Positions 8,543-16,571 of a DNA stretch of 64,000 nt are shown in pieces (the first letter of the stretch is position 1; every line of letters begins with the position of its first letter). Below the pieces are notes generated by a model, which had not been told where the DNA came from, did not search any database, and saw only the letters and a program-made list of their open reading frames with translations. Both the position numbers and the translations under genes were made by a program. The DNA comes from Botrimarina mediterranea (GTDB lineage Bacteria; Planctomycetota; Planctomycetia; Pirellulales; Lacipirellulaceae), in assembly GCF_007753265.1 (NCBI RefSeq), contig NZ_CP036349.1:1211363-1275362 (forward strand). Reading direction: 5' to 3'.

Positions 8543-9715
8543 TCAAGAGAGGCCCGCGGGTGCACGGCTCCGGCGGAGGAGCAGCAGCGGGAGGCCGGCG
8601 CCCAGGGCGGCTAATGTCGTGGGTTCGGGAATGGCTTGGACGCTGCCGTTGAGGACGAGGTTGTCGAAGAACAACCCGATGCTCGTCGAGGGGCCGTAGC
8701 CATACACCCGGAAGGTTGCGTCGGTGAGGTCTTGGTAGGACGCGGTTAACAGATCGACGTTGAAGCTGGAGAGGTTCGGCTGCGTCGTGGCGACGACTTC
8801 CGTGGCGATGTCGGTGGCGTAACCGTCGACGCTCGAGCGGAGAACCCAGCCGCGGGGCGCGCTCGCGCCACCGCGGGCGACGTCGAACGTGAGGCTCGTC
8901 AGGTCCATCGTGAAACCGGCTTCGGCGGCCACGCTGAACTCGAAGTACTGATTGTTGAGCACCGCAGATGCCGGATCGGGCGACGTGATGTTCTGCTGCA
9001 GGAACACCGTGTCGGGGAACACCGCGCCGGGCTGCAAGCCAGCGCCCGAGTCGTTGGCGTTGAGGTCGGAAGCGGTGAGGTTGCCGCTGACTTCGGTCGG
9101 AGCGAACGAGCCGCCCGGCGCGCTGTACTTCACCAGCGCGTTGGCGGGGAGCACCGAGCCGTTGAGCGTGAGGTTGTCATAGAACATGCCCACGCTCGGC
9201 GAGGGCGCGAAGCTGTAGAGCCGGAAGGTGGTCTCGGCGAGCACATCGCTGAATATCGCCCCGGCAAGCGCTACGGAATAGTTCGTGAGGTTCGGCGTGG
9301 CGGTGGGAACCACCTCCGTGTCGATGTCGGCGCCGAATCCGTCGAGGCTCGAACGGAGGACCCAGCCCCGGGGCGTGCTCGCGCCACCGCGGGCGGCGTC
9401 GAACGTGAGGCCCGTAAAGTTGAACTTGTAACCCGGGTCGGGGGTCACGCTGAACTGGAAGTACTGATCGTTCAGCACCGCCGAAGCGGCGTCGGGAGAC
9501 GTGATGGACTGTTGCAAGAACACCGTGTCGGGGAGCACCGCACCGGCCTGCAAACCGGCTGCTGAGCCGGTTGTGTTGAGCGGGCTGGCGGCAGCGTTGG
9601 CCGCGATGGTGGTGGCGTCGAAGCTCCCCCCCGGCGCCGCGTACTGAACGATGGCCGCGGGGCTAGCGCTTGCGATGAGGAGCAACCAAGTGAGGGCCGG
9701 TAGCAGGTGTCGCAT
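8543..9715 (-). CDS. PEP-CTERM sorting domain protein with duplicated ~167-aa domain
   Basis: 390 aa, exported. A signal peptide (MRHLLPALTWLLLIASASPA) is followed by two tandem homologous domains (~22-188 and ~195-361), each starting with a YxAPGGSF motif and containing PDTVFLQQxITSPDxASAVLN and ARGGASxPRGWVLRSS, and ending DNLxLNGSV. The C-terminus is a classic PEP-CTERM signal: AIPEPTTLAALGAG, a hydrophobic stretch and Arg residues. That signal is recognised by an exosortase for processing and export to the surface or matrix; no exosortase is in this window. The repeated domain has a jelly-roll-like beta-rich composition, but I cannot name it. Nearest relatives here are the other PEP-CTERM proteins listed. 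Confidence 0.85.
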   Translation of the reverse strand: MRHLLPALTWLLLIASASPAAIVQYAAPGGSFDATTIAANAAASPLNTTGSAAGLQAGAVLPDTVFLQQSITSPDAASAVLNDQYFQFSVTPDPGYKFNFTGLTFDAARGGASTPRGWVLRSSLDGFGADIDTEVVPTATPNLTNYSVALAGAIFSDVLAETTFRLYSFAPSPSVGMFYDNLTLNGSVLPANALVKYSAPGGSFAPTEVSGNLTASDLNANDSGAGLQPGAVFPDTVFLQQNITSPDPASAVLNNQYFEFSVAAEAGFTMDLTSLTFDVARGGASAPRGWVLRSSVDGYATDIATEVVATTQPNLSSFNVDLLTASYQDLTDATFRVYGYGPSTSIGLFFDNLVLNGSVQAIPEPTTLAALGAGLPLLLLRRSRAPAGLS

Positions 9716-9902
9716 TAGCGTTTCTCGAAGCGGGGATCAGGGTGTCGCGGAGAGGTAGCGTCAGAAGGCAAGCGGCGTTGGCGGCGGGCGTCGCGATTGT
9801 CGCGCCCGCAGCGTCTCAATCTAGCCGAGCCGATCGTGGGAAGCGACTTCGGGCCTGCGCGCCCCTGGAGCCCACCAGACCCCCCGGGGGCATGGCATTG
9901 GG

Positions 9903-10049
9903 GCGGCGGCGTTTCGCCCGGCATTTCTCGGGCAATACGCAAACACCCGCGTAGAGGGCCATAGAGGCCCCTTCTGGGCGATCGGGCGTGTCCGGGTGTT
10001 CACCCGCGGGGTCGCGTCAACATCGCGGTAGCGTGGACGCTAGGGCCCT
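9903..10049 (+). repeat. 147-bp direct repeat, copy 1
   Basis: Matches 11092-11238 in the same orientation over 147 bp with four substitutions and no gap. It starts GCGGCGGCGTTTCGCCCGGC and ends GGACGCTAGGGCCCT, and contains the small palindrome GGGTGTTCACCC. The two copies flank the gene at 10428-11033. Confidence 0.9.
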
Positions 10050-10150
10050 ACTCGAAGCGAAGAGAAGATCCCCCATCCCAAGGCTACTGAACGCCGGTCC
10101 GTGCATCGTAGAGAAGAGTCGGCGGTGAACTGCTCTTGCGGACTCTCACT

Positions 10151-10427
10151 TCACGTGCACAGGACGCAGAGGCCTCCGCGATGTCCTGCGGGGTCCCAGA
10201 CGTAAGTGGCAGTTCTTCCTAAAAAAGCGGTTTTTCCGCGAATAGTTCTTGATCCCCTTCGAGGTGTGGCTAAGTTCTCAAGTTGGGCAAGGGTGCCATC
10301 CGGCTTCTCGGTGGCGACCTTGAGGTCTGGATGACTCGGCTTTATAGATGACTCGACTTGGATCGTTGGCGCGTTGCCAAATCCTGGATTACCCAATTCG
10401 GCTCCTGCTGCACGAAGAGAATTTTGA
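10151..10427 (-). pseudogene. Possible remnant of a VOC/glyoxalase-like gene
   Basis: The minus-strand frame lacks a plausible start of its own, because it only opens inside the antisense of the neighbouring gene. Its C-terminal part reads GTLAQLENLATP, then TYVWDPAGH and LCVLCT. This resembles the end of vicinal-oxygen-chelate (glyoxalase/bleomycin resistance) proteins, where a DPAGH motif precedes a terminal strand ending in C-L-C. If real, it is a decayed fragment displaced when the PEP-CTERM gene region was rearranged. The similarity is judged by eye, and a chance frame is possible. Confidence 0.25.
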
Positions 10428-11033
10428 ATGATCACAAAGCTATCGCTGCTTAGCGTCGCGACAGTGGCTCTTGTCGCTGTCGAAGCGCGGGCCTCGCTTG
10501 TGACCAACGGCACGTTCGACACCGATCTCACTGGCTGGCAAGTCAACGCGACGGGCACCGATGTTGTTCCGGTCGCAGGGACGGCTCGCATTGGTCAACC
10601 TGGAACGCCAGGAACCGCCATTCTATCCCAGTTCTTTGACATCCCGGCCGGCACGACCGCGGTCAAGATTTCGTTCGATTACGAGTGGCAGGTGAATCCT
10701 CCGACACTGCCCGACACTTTTTCGGTGTCGTTCGATTACTTGGGAGGGAGTGTCCAAACGCTTCTGACGGAGTTTAGTTCGGCCGCAACTTTCAATTCGA
10801 CAATCGCCTACAACATCACGTTGTTGCTTCCCGGCCTACAGAGCGGTCCAGGTAACGGCTTTATTAGTTTCCAGCTAGATGAAACTAACCCTAGCGTCGG
10901 AACCCGCATCGAACTCGACAACGTCAGCATCTCCGCCGTTCCCGAGGCAGGTGCTTTGGCGGTCTGGTCCGTGCTCGGTAGCGTGGGCATGCTTGGCATG
11001 CGTCGGCCCGCGCGTGAAGACGGCGAGGAATAA
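10428..11033 (+). CDS. PEP-CTERM-like secreted protein with carbohydrate-binding-like domain
   Basis: 201 aa. A signal peptide (MITKLSLLSVATVALVAVEARA) is followed by LVTNGTFDTDLTGWQV, the typical opening of CBM4/9-like jelly-roll domains (NG-F-E/D...L-GW), and a beta-rich body ending in RIELDNVSIS. The tail AVPEAGALAVWSVLGSVG...RRPAREDGEE has the layout of a PEP-CTERM signal but with PEA instead of PEP and an acidic rather than Arg-only end, so it may be sorted differently. The gene lies between the two copies of the 147-bp direct repeat, suggesting it moved or was duplicated as a unit. Function: a surface or exported protein, possibly sugar-binding (inferred). Confidence 0.75.
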   Translation: MITKLSLLSVATVALVAVEARASLVTNGTFDTDLTGWQVNATGTDVVPVAGTARIGQPGTPGTAILSQFFDIPAGTTAVKISFDYEWQVNPPTLPDTFSVSFDYLGGSVQTLLTEFSSAATFNSTIAYNITLLLPGLQSGPGNGFISFQLDETNPSVGTRIELDNVSISAVPEAGALAVWSVLGSVGMLGMRRPAREDGEE

Positions 11034-11091
11034 GCGGGGCGCTTTGCCCCTAGTTGGGCGCCACGACTGGCTCGACTCTTTCTTGCACCGA

Positions 11092-11238
11092 GCGGCGGCG
11101 TTTCGCCCGGCATTTCTCGGGCAATACGCAAACACCCGCGTAGAGGGCCATAGAGGCCCCTTCTGGGCGATCGGGCGTGTCTGGGTGTTCACCCACGGGT
11201 TCGCGTCAACATCGCCGTAGCGTGGACGCTAGGGCCCT
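11092..11238 (+). repeat. 147-bp direct repeat, copy 2
   Basis: Second copy of the repeat at 9903-10049, with the same length and orientation and four differences, offset by 1189 bp. Confidence 0.9.
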
Positions 11239-11321
11239 TCCTGGGCCTGTTGCGCGGGCCGCATGGCGGGGGCTCGTTCGGGCGGGGCAGGGCGCCGTTT
11301 TCGGTGGGTTAGAATCCCCCT

Positions 11322-11681
11322 ATGCCCGAGTCCGACTCCCCTACCGCCGCCGCCGCTTTCAGCCCTGACGGTCGCAACCCCGACGCCCCCAGTTTCGTGG
11401 GGCAGCTCTGCGAGGGGGCGTACAACACGCCCCTCTACCGCCTGACGGTCACGCCCGGCCGGCTCGTCTTCCGCTACCGTCGTGAGAAGGCCCTCCCCCG
11501 CGATGCGGTGCGGGCCGTGCGGCTGTGGCGGGCGCCGCTGGTCGGCTGGATCGCCCCCGGCGGCGTCTGTATCGAACACGATTGCGGCGCGTTCCACCAG
11601 CGGCTCGTCTTCAAGACGTTCCGTTGCCGCGCCGTTATCGAAGCCTGCGCCGCCGCCGGCTATCCGATCGATGGGACATGA
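11322..11681 (+). CDS. Small conserved-looking hypothetical protein (119 aa)
   Basis: I do not recognise a named family. After a low-complexity start (MPESDSPTAAAAFSPDGRNP), the body alternates short strands (YRLTVTPGRLVFRYRRE, LVGWIAPGGVCIEHDC, RLVFKTFRCRAVIEAC) and ends in a helix, a layout like small PH/GRAM-type beta domains. It has no signal peptide or membrane segment. It converges on the potassium channel gene with 41 bp between stops. Codon choice is GC3-rich like the neighbours, supporting a real gene. Confidence 0.6.
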   Translation: MPESDSPTAAAAFSPDGRNPDAPSFVGQLCEGAYNTPLYRLTVTPGRLVFRYRREKALPRDAVRAVRLWRAPLVGWIAPGGVCIEHDCGAFHQRLVFKTFRCRAVIEACAAAGYPIDGT

Positions 11682-11722
11682 CCGGTGGCGAGGCCGAGGG
11701 TCTTCGTCCCTGCTCTGCCGCG

Positions 11723-12832
11723 CTAGTCGGCGACCTGCATTTTGACGCCGCGGTAGAGCATCTCTTTGGGGGCCGAGTAACGCTTCTCGAGCTGCGGCAG
11801 CTCGCCGATGTGGCCCAGCACGATCACCGCGTCGCCGCCCGACAGGGGGCAGTCGCAAGGCGGGTCGACCAGCACCTTGCCCGTGGCGCGGCGGACCGCG
11901 ACGATCAGGAAGCTGCGGTTCCCTTTGAGGACGATGTCTTCGATGCGGTGGCCGTCGAGCGGCGAGCCGGCCGTGACGCGTAGCTCGTCGAGCTTGAGGC
12001 CGATGGCGTCGAGCTCGTGCTGCAGGTCGGCATGGCCCTCGATGTCGGCGAGCATCTGCTCGGCGCCGGGGCGCGTGATCAGCTGCGCCATGCGTTGCCC
12101 GCCGATGACGGCCGGCAACACGACGCGGTCGGCGCCGCTCCGCAAGAGCTTCTTCTCGGTCGAAGGATGCTCGGCGCGGGCGATGATCTCGACGTCGGCG
12201 TTGAGCTCCCGGGCGGTGAGCGTGATGAAGACGTTGGCGGCGTCGTCCGGCAGCACCGTCGCCAGCACCCGGGCACGCTCGACGCCGGCGCGGAGCAGGA
12301 CTTCTTCGTCGATGGCGTTCCCTTCGAGAATCAGCATACCGGCGGCCTCGGCCTCGTTGAGCTTCTCGACGTTCTGATCGACGACGACAAACGCCGAGCC
12401 CGCCGCCTTGAGCTCACTCGCCAAGATCCGCCCCGCGCGGCCGTAGCCGCAGAGGATGGTGTGCCCGCGGAGCTCGTCGATGCCGCGGGTCATGCGTCGG
12501 CGGTTGAGGACGCGGACGATCTCTCCTTCCATCACCATTTGAACAAACCCTCCCGCGATAGAGATGACGCAGCCGTAAGAGACGATGATCAGCAGCATCG
12601 TCGCGGCGCGGAGCGTGAGCGTGTCGATCGGCCGGACCTCGCCGTAACCGACACCGAAGGCCGTGATGACGACCATGTAAACCGCGTCGGCCGGCTCCCA
12701 GCCGTGGGACGCGTAGACGACGCCAACGAGCACACAAGTCGCCGCAAAGATGGCGATCGTCGTCAGGAGGCGGTTGAGCGGCGTGTGCAAGGCCGGACCG
12801 GGGGCGCCGAAGTAGTGCGTCCGCCTGGACAC
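11723..12832 (-). CDS. Two-TM potassium channel with RCK (TrkA-N/TrkA-C) domains
   Basis: 369 aa. Two membrane helices (~20-42 and ~75-98) flank a pore loop whose filter reads GVGYGEV, a close variant of TVGYGD. The cytoplasmic part opens with HTILCGYGRAGR (~124-135), the Rossmann nucleotide-binding signature of RCK/TrkA-N domains, followed by DQNVEKL and GNAIDEEVL. It ends with a TrkA-C domain (~260-345: VTAGSPLDGHRIEDI...GGDAVIVLG). The protein should be a ligand-gated K+ channel of the inner membrane. The ATG at 12832 gives the expected short cytoplasmic N-terminus. The E in place of D at the filter end is a modest departure. Confidence 0.88.
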   Translation of the reverse strand: MSRRTHYFGAPGPALHTPLNRLLTTIAIFAATCVLVGVVYASHGWEPADAVYMVVITAFGVGYGEVRPIDTLTLRAATMLLIIVSYGCVISIAGGFVQMVMEGEIVRVLNRRRMTRGIDELRGHTILCGYGRAGRILASELKAAGSAFVVVDQNVEKLNEAEAAGMLILEGNAIDEEVLLRAGVERARVLATVLPDDAANVFITLTARELNADVEIIARAEHPSTEKKLLRSGADRVVLPAVIGGQRMAQLITRPGAEQMLADIEGHADLQHELDAIGLKLDELRVTAGSPLDGHRIEDIVLKGNRSFLIVAVRRATGKVLVDPPCDCPLSGGDAVIVLGHIGELPQLEKRYSAPKEMLYRGVKMQVAD

Positions 12833-12854
12833 GGGTCAGTGTAATCGAACCAGG

Positions 12855-13424
12855 TCAGGCGGGGCAGCCGGATTGCTCCCAAGCCCGGGCGACGGCGAGG
12901 GCCGAGCGGCCGTGGCGGGTAGCGGCGACCCAGACGGCCGCGGCGAGGCTGACGCCCGTGACCACGCCGCCGAGCAACGTCGCGAGGCGCGCCCGCTCAA
13001 GAGTCGCGGCCAGGGCAGCCATGTCGCCGACTTGGCAGTCGCCATCAATTCCGGGGACATAGACGACGCCGAGCGGGTCACCCTCGGCCAGCCGGCGCCA
13101 ATCCTCACCGACGAGGTCGTCCGACAGGGTGAGCGGCCCGGCGGGATCATCGACTTGGAGAAAAACACGGTAGACCATCGACCGCGACGTGCCCGACCCC
13201 GATTGATGCGAGGAGAGCCTCGTCACGACGCCAACCGTGGCGACGCCCTGCTCGGCAAGCCGTTGCGATTTTTCGGCGAGGTAGTAGCCAACCCCCGCCG
13301 CGACGGCCCCAAAGAACGCTACCGAGAGGCAAACAATAAGGAACACCGGCCGGCGCAGCATAGCGAACCCCGATCTCACGAGGAGAGGAACCGTCGGGAA
13401 AGCATAGGTCACCAACCGGCGCAT
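12855..13424 (-). CDS. DUF3592-like membrane protein
   Basis: 189 aa with two membrane segments (~24-48, FLIVCLSVAFFGAVAAGVGYY, and ~150-170) flanking a soluble domain. The order is TM helix, then a beta-rich region with EQGVATVGVVTRLSSHQSGS and VYRVFLQVDDPAG, then DPLGVVYVPG, then TM helix. This is the DUF3592 pattern (V-x-Y-x-P before the second helix). The start at 13424 gives 21 residues before the first helix; an internal Met at 13361 (MLRRPVFLIV) is a good alternative. It lies just upstream of the potassium channel gene on the same strand (22 bp), so co-transcription is likely. The function of the family is unknown. Confidence 0.65.
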   Translation of the reverse strand: MRRLVTYAFPTVPLLVRSGFAMLRRPVFLIVCLSVAFFGAVAAGVGYYLAEKSQRLAEQGVATVGVVTRLSSHQSGSGTSRSMVYRVFLQVDDPAGPLTLSDDLVGEDWRRLAEGDPLGVVYVPGIDGDCQVGDMAALAATLERARLATLLGGVVTGVSLAAAVWVAATRHGRSALAVARAWEQSGCPA

Positions 13425-13454
13425 GCGGCCCCAACAACGCCGACCAATCCGCTA

Positions 13455-13525
13455 CGCCTGAGCCGTGGGCGGCAGCCCTCGGTGGGCAGCGGATACCCTC
13501 TTCCCACCGAGGTCTCGCGCCGAAG
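13455..13525. repeat. Intergenic palindromic repeat, family A
   Basis: CGCCTGAGCCGTGGGCGG, then AGCCCTCGGTGGG and, after a TACCC centre, CCCACCGAGG form the arms. The right arm is truncated relative to the copy at 2986 and abuts the 3' end of the NIPSNAP gene. Confidence 0.75.
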
Positions 13526-14002
13526 CTACTTCATCGGGGAGTAATCGGTCGGGTTCAGGATCACCGATTCGATCTCCACCGTGAGCTTGCCGTCTTTCTC
13601 TGAATCAGCGACGACTTGCAAGAAGTCGCGGTCCTTGGCGACCCCCTTTACGAGCCGCTGTTCGCGGCTCGCGCGATCGGGGTAGGCGACCAGGTAGTAG
13701 AGGCGATTGGGTTCCGCCTCAGAGGTCCAATAGCCGATGCTCGTGATCCCGTGCTTCTCGAAGAATTTGAGCGTGTGATCGCGAAAACGTCGATTGAGCG
13801 ATTCCATCTTGCCGGGGGCTGCCGTGTAGACACGCAGCTCGAAAACTCTCGGGGAAGTCTCGGGCGTCGTGTCGGAGGGGCCGGCGATGGCGGCCGCCGG
13901 GGCTGATTCCTGCGGCTCTTGAGCGAACGCTGCCGCCGGGGCGGCGAGCATCGCCAGAAGCAAGGCGCGTTGTGTTACTAGGCGTGAGATCGAAAAGAGC
14001 AT
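13526..14002 (-). CDS. NIPSNAP family protein, secreted
   Basis: 158 aa from the ATG at 14002, which has AAGGA about 8 nt upstream and opens a signal peptide (MLFSISRLVTQRALLLAMLAAPAAAFAQ). The frame extends to 14077, but that would hide the signal sequence. The mature part begins RVFELRVYTAAPGKMESL (~60-77) and continues FRDHTLKFFEKHGITSIGYW, the defining start of the NIPSNAP alpha/beta barrel domain, with YYLVAYPDRASRE following. NIPSNAP proteins are dimeric ferredoxin-like folds of poorly known role. It sits directly downstream of the SDR gene on the same strand, so the two probably share a transcript controlled by the divergent HxlR regulator. Confidence 0.85.
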   Translation of the reverse strand: MLFSISRLVTQRALLLAMLAAPAAAFAQEPQESAPAAAIAGPSDTTPETSPRVFELRVYTAAPGKMESLNRRFRDHTLKFFEKHGITSIGYWTSEAEPNRLYYLVAYPDRASREQRLVKGVAKDRDFLQVVADSEKDGKLTVEIESVILNPTDYSPMK

Positions 14003-14076
14003 CGTGTCGTCCTTGGAGAGGTGAGGGTTCGTTTTCAGTAAGAACACGCATCGTCTTTCGGCGACCGCCGATTTCA

Positions 14077-14859
14077 TTACGCGGTGGGGGTGGTCCCGCC
14101 GTCAATCACGTACTCCGCGCCGGTGATCGATCCGGCGAGTGGCGAGGAGAGAAAGGCGATGAGGTAGGCTACCTCGGTCGGCTTGGCGGGGCGGCCTAAC
14201 GGGATTCCACCGAGCGACTGCATGATGATTTGCTTCCCCCCCTCGTAATCGACGCCCGCGCCTTCGGCGACGCGTTCGGCGAGAGCGACCGAGGCCTCGG
14301 TCTCGACCCAGCCGGGCGAGACGCGGACCACACGCACGCCTTTGGGAGAGACTTCTTTCGACAAGCTCTTGCTGTAAGTGGATAGGGCCGCCTTCGCGGC
14401 CGCGTACGCGGTGGTTGACTCCGGCAGGGGAAGCAATCGCTGGATCGACGTCACGTGGATGACAACGCCCGACCCGCGCTCGATCATGCCCGGCAACAAC
14501 GCGCGGTCGAGCCGCACGGCCGGCATCAGGTTGAGGTCCAGCTCACGCCGCCACTGCTCGTCGTCGAGCGCGGCGAAGCCGCCCGCCGGGGCGTTCGAGC
14601 CGCCGAGCACGCTGACCAAAATGTCCACGCCGCCCAGCAGGTCGGTCGCGGCCGCCGCCAACTTGTGGCAACCCTCGGGGGCGCCAAGGTCCGCTTCGAC
14701 GAAATGGATGCCGTCGGGGAGCCGCTCGGGAGCCGTCCGCGAACAAGTCACAACCTGGGCGCCGGCCTGATGCAGCGTCTCAACAACCGCGCGGCCGACG
14801 CCTTTGCTCCCCGCGGTGACGACCGCGCGGCGGCCGGCCAGCTGTAGGTAGTGACTCAA
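14077..14859 (-). CDS. SDR family oxidoreductase
   Basis: 260 aa, the classical short-chain dehydrogenase length. Residues 12-25 ([14 protein letters not shown]) form the cofactor-binding TGxxxGxG motif with Ala-Gly in place of the usual Thr-Gly. The adenine-side Asp is in [11 protein letters not shown] is replaced by LGGSNAPAG, and the catalytic part reads HVTSIQR...YAAAKAAL (Ser, Tyr-x-x-x-Lys). [10 protein letters not shown] and the C-terminal [16 protein letters not shown] are typical of the family. An NAD(P)-dependent oxidoreductase of unknown substrate is inferred. It is divergent from the HxlR regulator with ~120 bp between starts. Confidence 0.88.
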   Translation of the reverse strand: MSHYLQLAGRRAVVTAGSKGVGRAVVETLHQAGAQVVTCSRTAPERLPDGIHFVEADLGAPEGCHKLAAAATDLLGGVDILVSVLGGSNAPAGGFAALDDEQWRRELDLNLMPAVRLDRALLPGMIERGSGVVIHVTSIQRLLPLPESTTAYAAAKAALSTYSKSLSKEVSPKGVRVVRVSPGWVETEASVALAERVAEGAGVDYEGGKQIIMQSLGGIPLGRPAKPTEVAYLIAFLSSPLAGSITGAEYVIDGGTTPTA

Positions 14860-14920
14860 GACCGGGTCTCCAGGTGTGGGAATGGGGCGACTCCGGAACT
14901 TTAGGCGCCTCGCTTTTCCT

Positions 14921-14955
14921 GGTAAAGTAGGTTCCTGAAAGTCAGTTGCTTTACC
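14921..14955. promoter_or_regulatory. Candidate operator in the SDR-hxlR divergent promoter region
   Basis: An inverted repeat GGTAAAG (14921-14927) and CTTTACC (14949-14955) with a 21-bp spacer lies between the divergent starts. HxlR regulators bind inverted repeats in such positions as dimers, so this is a plausible site. A chance palindrome cannot be excluded. Confidence 0.4.
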
Positions 14956-14981
14956 GAGAGAAACCAGTGGAGGCTAGCGAG

Positions 14982-15335
14982 ATGGCGAAACGCAAACCGC
15001 TCGTCGATAACGACGACAACGATCACGAGCCCCTCCAGCGGCTGATGTCGATCGTGGCCAGCCCGTGGACGCTCTTGCTGCTGCACCGCCTCCACATGGA
15101 GGGGCCCAAACGCTTTGGAGAACTCAAGCGACGCCTCGGCAAGATCTCGACCAAGACCCTGACCGAACGCCTCCGCCGGCTCGAGGCCGAAGGCTGGCTG
15201 CTGCGGCACTACGAGCCGACCGTCCCGCCGCAAGTGACTTACTCGATTACCGAGAAGGTCCTTGAATTGGACGGTGTCATGGTCGAACTCGACCGCATCG
15301 CCGAACGTTGGTACGGCAAGAGTAAGAAAAAGTGA
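14982..15335 (+). CDS. HxlR family transcriptional regulator
   Basis: 117 aa from the ATG at 14982 (MAKRKPLVD), preceded by GTGGAGG at about -10; the frame is open from 14946. The body is a single winged-helix domain of the HxlR type: PLQRLMSIVASPWTLLLLHRL, then GPKRFGELKRRLGKISTKTLTERLRRLEAEGWL, the HxlR signature with recognition helix, then VTYSITEKVLEL for the wing. Many HxlR proteins sense reactive electrophiles or redox state, often through a conserved N-terminal Cys. No Cys is present here, so the signal must differ. It is divergent from the SDR-NIPSNAP pair, its likely target. Confidence 0.88.
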   Translation: MAKRKPLVDNDDNDHEPLQRLMSIVASPWTLLLLHRLHMEGPKRFGELKRRLGKISTKTLTERLRRLEAEGWLLRHYEPTVPPQVTYSITEKVLELDGVMVELDRIAERWYGKSKKK

Positions 15336-15360
15336 CGGAGTACTTCTGAGCTGAGGGCGC

Positions 15361-15592
15361 TAGTGTCCCGAGTTAGAAGTTCTTTACCAGATTGGGGCGG
15401 TTTGTTGGATGAGACTGGATCAGAGATTTCACCACGACGGGCACAAAGAACACGACGGCCTGCTCGCCGAGGCGTCGTTGAATCAAGAGGCAATCCGCCG
15501 TGCTCTTCGTGACCGTCGTGGTTCCCACAACTTCCGCATTCGAATAGCCGCAAGCACTCTAAACGGAAAAGAACTTATTACTCGGGACACTA
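15361..15592. mobile_element. MITE-like element, copy 1
   Basis: About 232 bp bounded by terminal inverted repeats. The left end is TAGTGTCCCGAG followed by TTAGAAGTTCTTT. The right end is the complement of TAGTGTCCCGAG followed by TAATAAGTTCTTT. About 22 of 25 terminal positions match, and both ends carry TA. The interior has no gene but holds CACGACGGGCAC-type subrepeats in opposite orientations. A related copy lies inverted at 19327-19545. Confidence 0.7.
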
Positions 15593-15626
15593 CAATCCAC
15601 GGCTCAGACGGGTACCGGTGGTTGGC

Positions 15627-16571
15627 TTAAGGAAGTTCGGCGCCGGCTCGGGTGATTATCGCGGCGAGGGCTTTGGGTTCGATCGTGTCTTCGAGGAACC
15701 GGACCGAGCCGTCGAGGAACACGAACTGCACCCCGCCGGGGTGGTCGCTGCGGAACGTGGCGGTGTAGTTCGATTGCCACTCCGCGCGGTCGTCGTTGAA
15801 GTTGTAGGAGTTGTCACGGTTGGTGTGACCCCAGGCGTAGAACCAATAGCCCTCCGCCCAGGCGTGGTCGCCCCACTTGGACGACCCGTCGGCGTCGCAG
15901 CCGGCGTCCCAGAGGTAACTCCTAAATCCGTAGTCGGTCTCGCCGGCGAACGTGGTGTGGGTTGCGCCGTCGGTGATCTGGCTCCAGTTGCACGAGTAAC
16001 GCTTCCCCCTCCGTGAAGGCGGGTTGCGGAACGCGCCGTCGAGCCTCGAGTACTGCCCGTAGTTGACGCGCGACGTGATCAGGTAGCTGCCCGGGCCGAG
16101 CCGCTCGCCGCAATCGGGCATCGGCACGCTCCGCGGCAACGCCATCGACGGGCACAAGTAAGCCGGCAACTCGGCCCTGGTGATCGGCAGGTTGACCGGG
16201 TCGATCGTATCCTTGGTGGGGTCGCCCGTGTCGTAGAGCGATTGCTCTTCGAGATACGGGAGCAGCAGTAAGAACGTGCTGCCGAGCTGCCGGTACTGAT
16301 CGGCGGCGCCGTTGGACACGAGGCCCGCGCCGTCTTCGTGGCCGAGCGCTTTGGGCGGCGGCAGCGTCTGTAGCGTGTTGGCGAAGTTGTGGACCGCCAG
16401 GCCAATCTGCTTGAGGTGGTTCGCACACTGCGTGCGCCGCCCCGCCTCGCGCGCCGACTGCACGGCAGGCAGCAGCATCGCGACCAGGGTTCCGACGATC
16501 GCGATCACCACCAGTAGTTCGATCAATGTGAAACCCGCTAGGGGTCGTGGCCGTCGATTGGCGTCAGTCAT
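15627..16571 (-). CDS. DUF1559 domain-containing pseudopilin-like protein
   Basis: 314 aa. Residues 12-35 are a type IV pilin/type II secretion prepilin signal, GFTLIELLVVIAIVGTLVAM, with Gly-Phe at the cleavage site and the conserved Glu. AVQSAREAGRRTQCANHLKQIGLAVHNFANT follows, and the H-x9-DG motif near the C-terminus (SDHPGGVQFVFLDGSVRF) is diagnostic of DUF1559. These proteins are hugely expanded in planctomycetes and are presumed to be assembled or exported by a type II-like system; the role is unknown. The start overlaps the stop of the upstream PEP-CTERM gene by 8 bp (ATGACTGA), implying translational coupling. Confidence 0.92.
   Translation of the reverse strand: MTDANRRPRPLAGFTLIELLVVIAIVGTLVAMLLPAVQSAREAGRRTQCANHLKQIGLAVHNFANTLQTLPPPKALGHEDGAGLVSNGAADQYRQLGSTFLLLLPYLEEQSLYDTGDPTKDTIDPVNLPITRAELPAYLCPSMALPRSVPMPDCGERLGPGSYLITSRVNYGQYSRLDGAFRNPPSRRGKRYSCNWSQITDGATHTTFAGETDYGFRSYLWDAGCDADGSSKWGDHAWAEGYWFYAWGHTNRDNSYNFNDDRAEWQSNYTATFRSDHPGGVQFVFLDGSVRFLEDTIEPKALAAIITRAGAELP

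Noticed and set aside
15361-15592. Considered as a CRISPR or coding region because of repeated CACGACGGGCAC-like units
   Set aside because: Only two or three units in opposite orientations, no spacers of regular length, and terminal inverted repeats fit a MITE-like element better.
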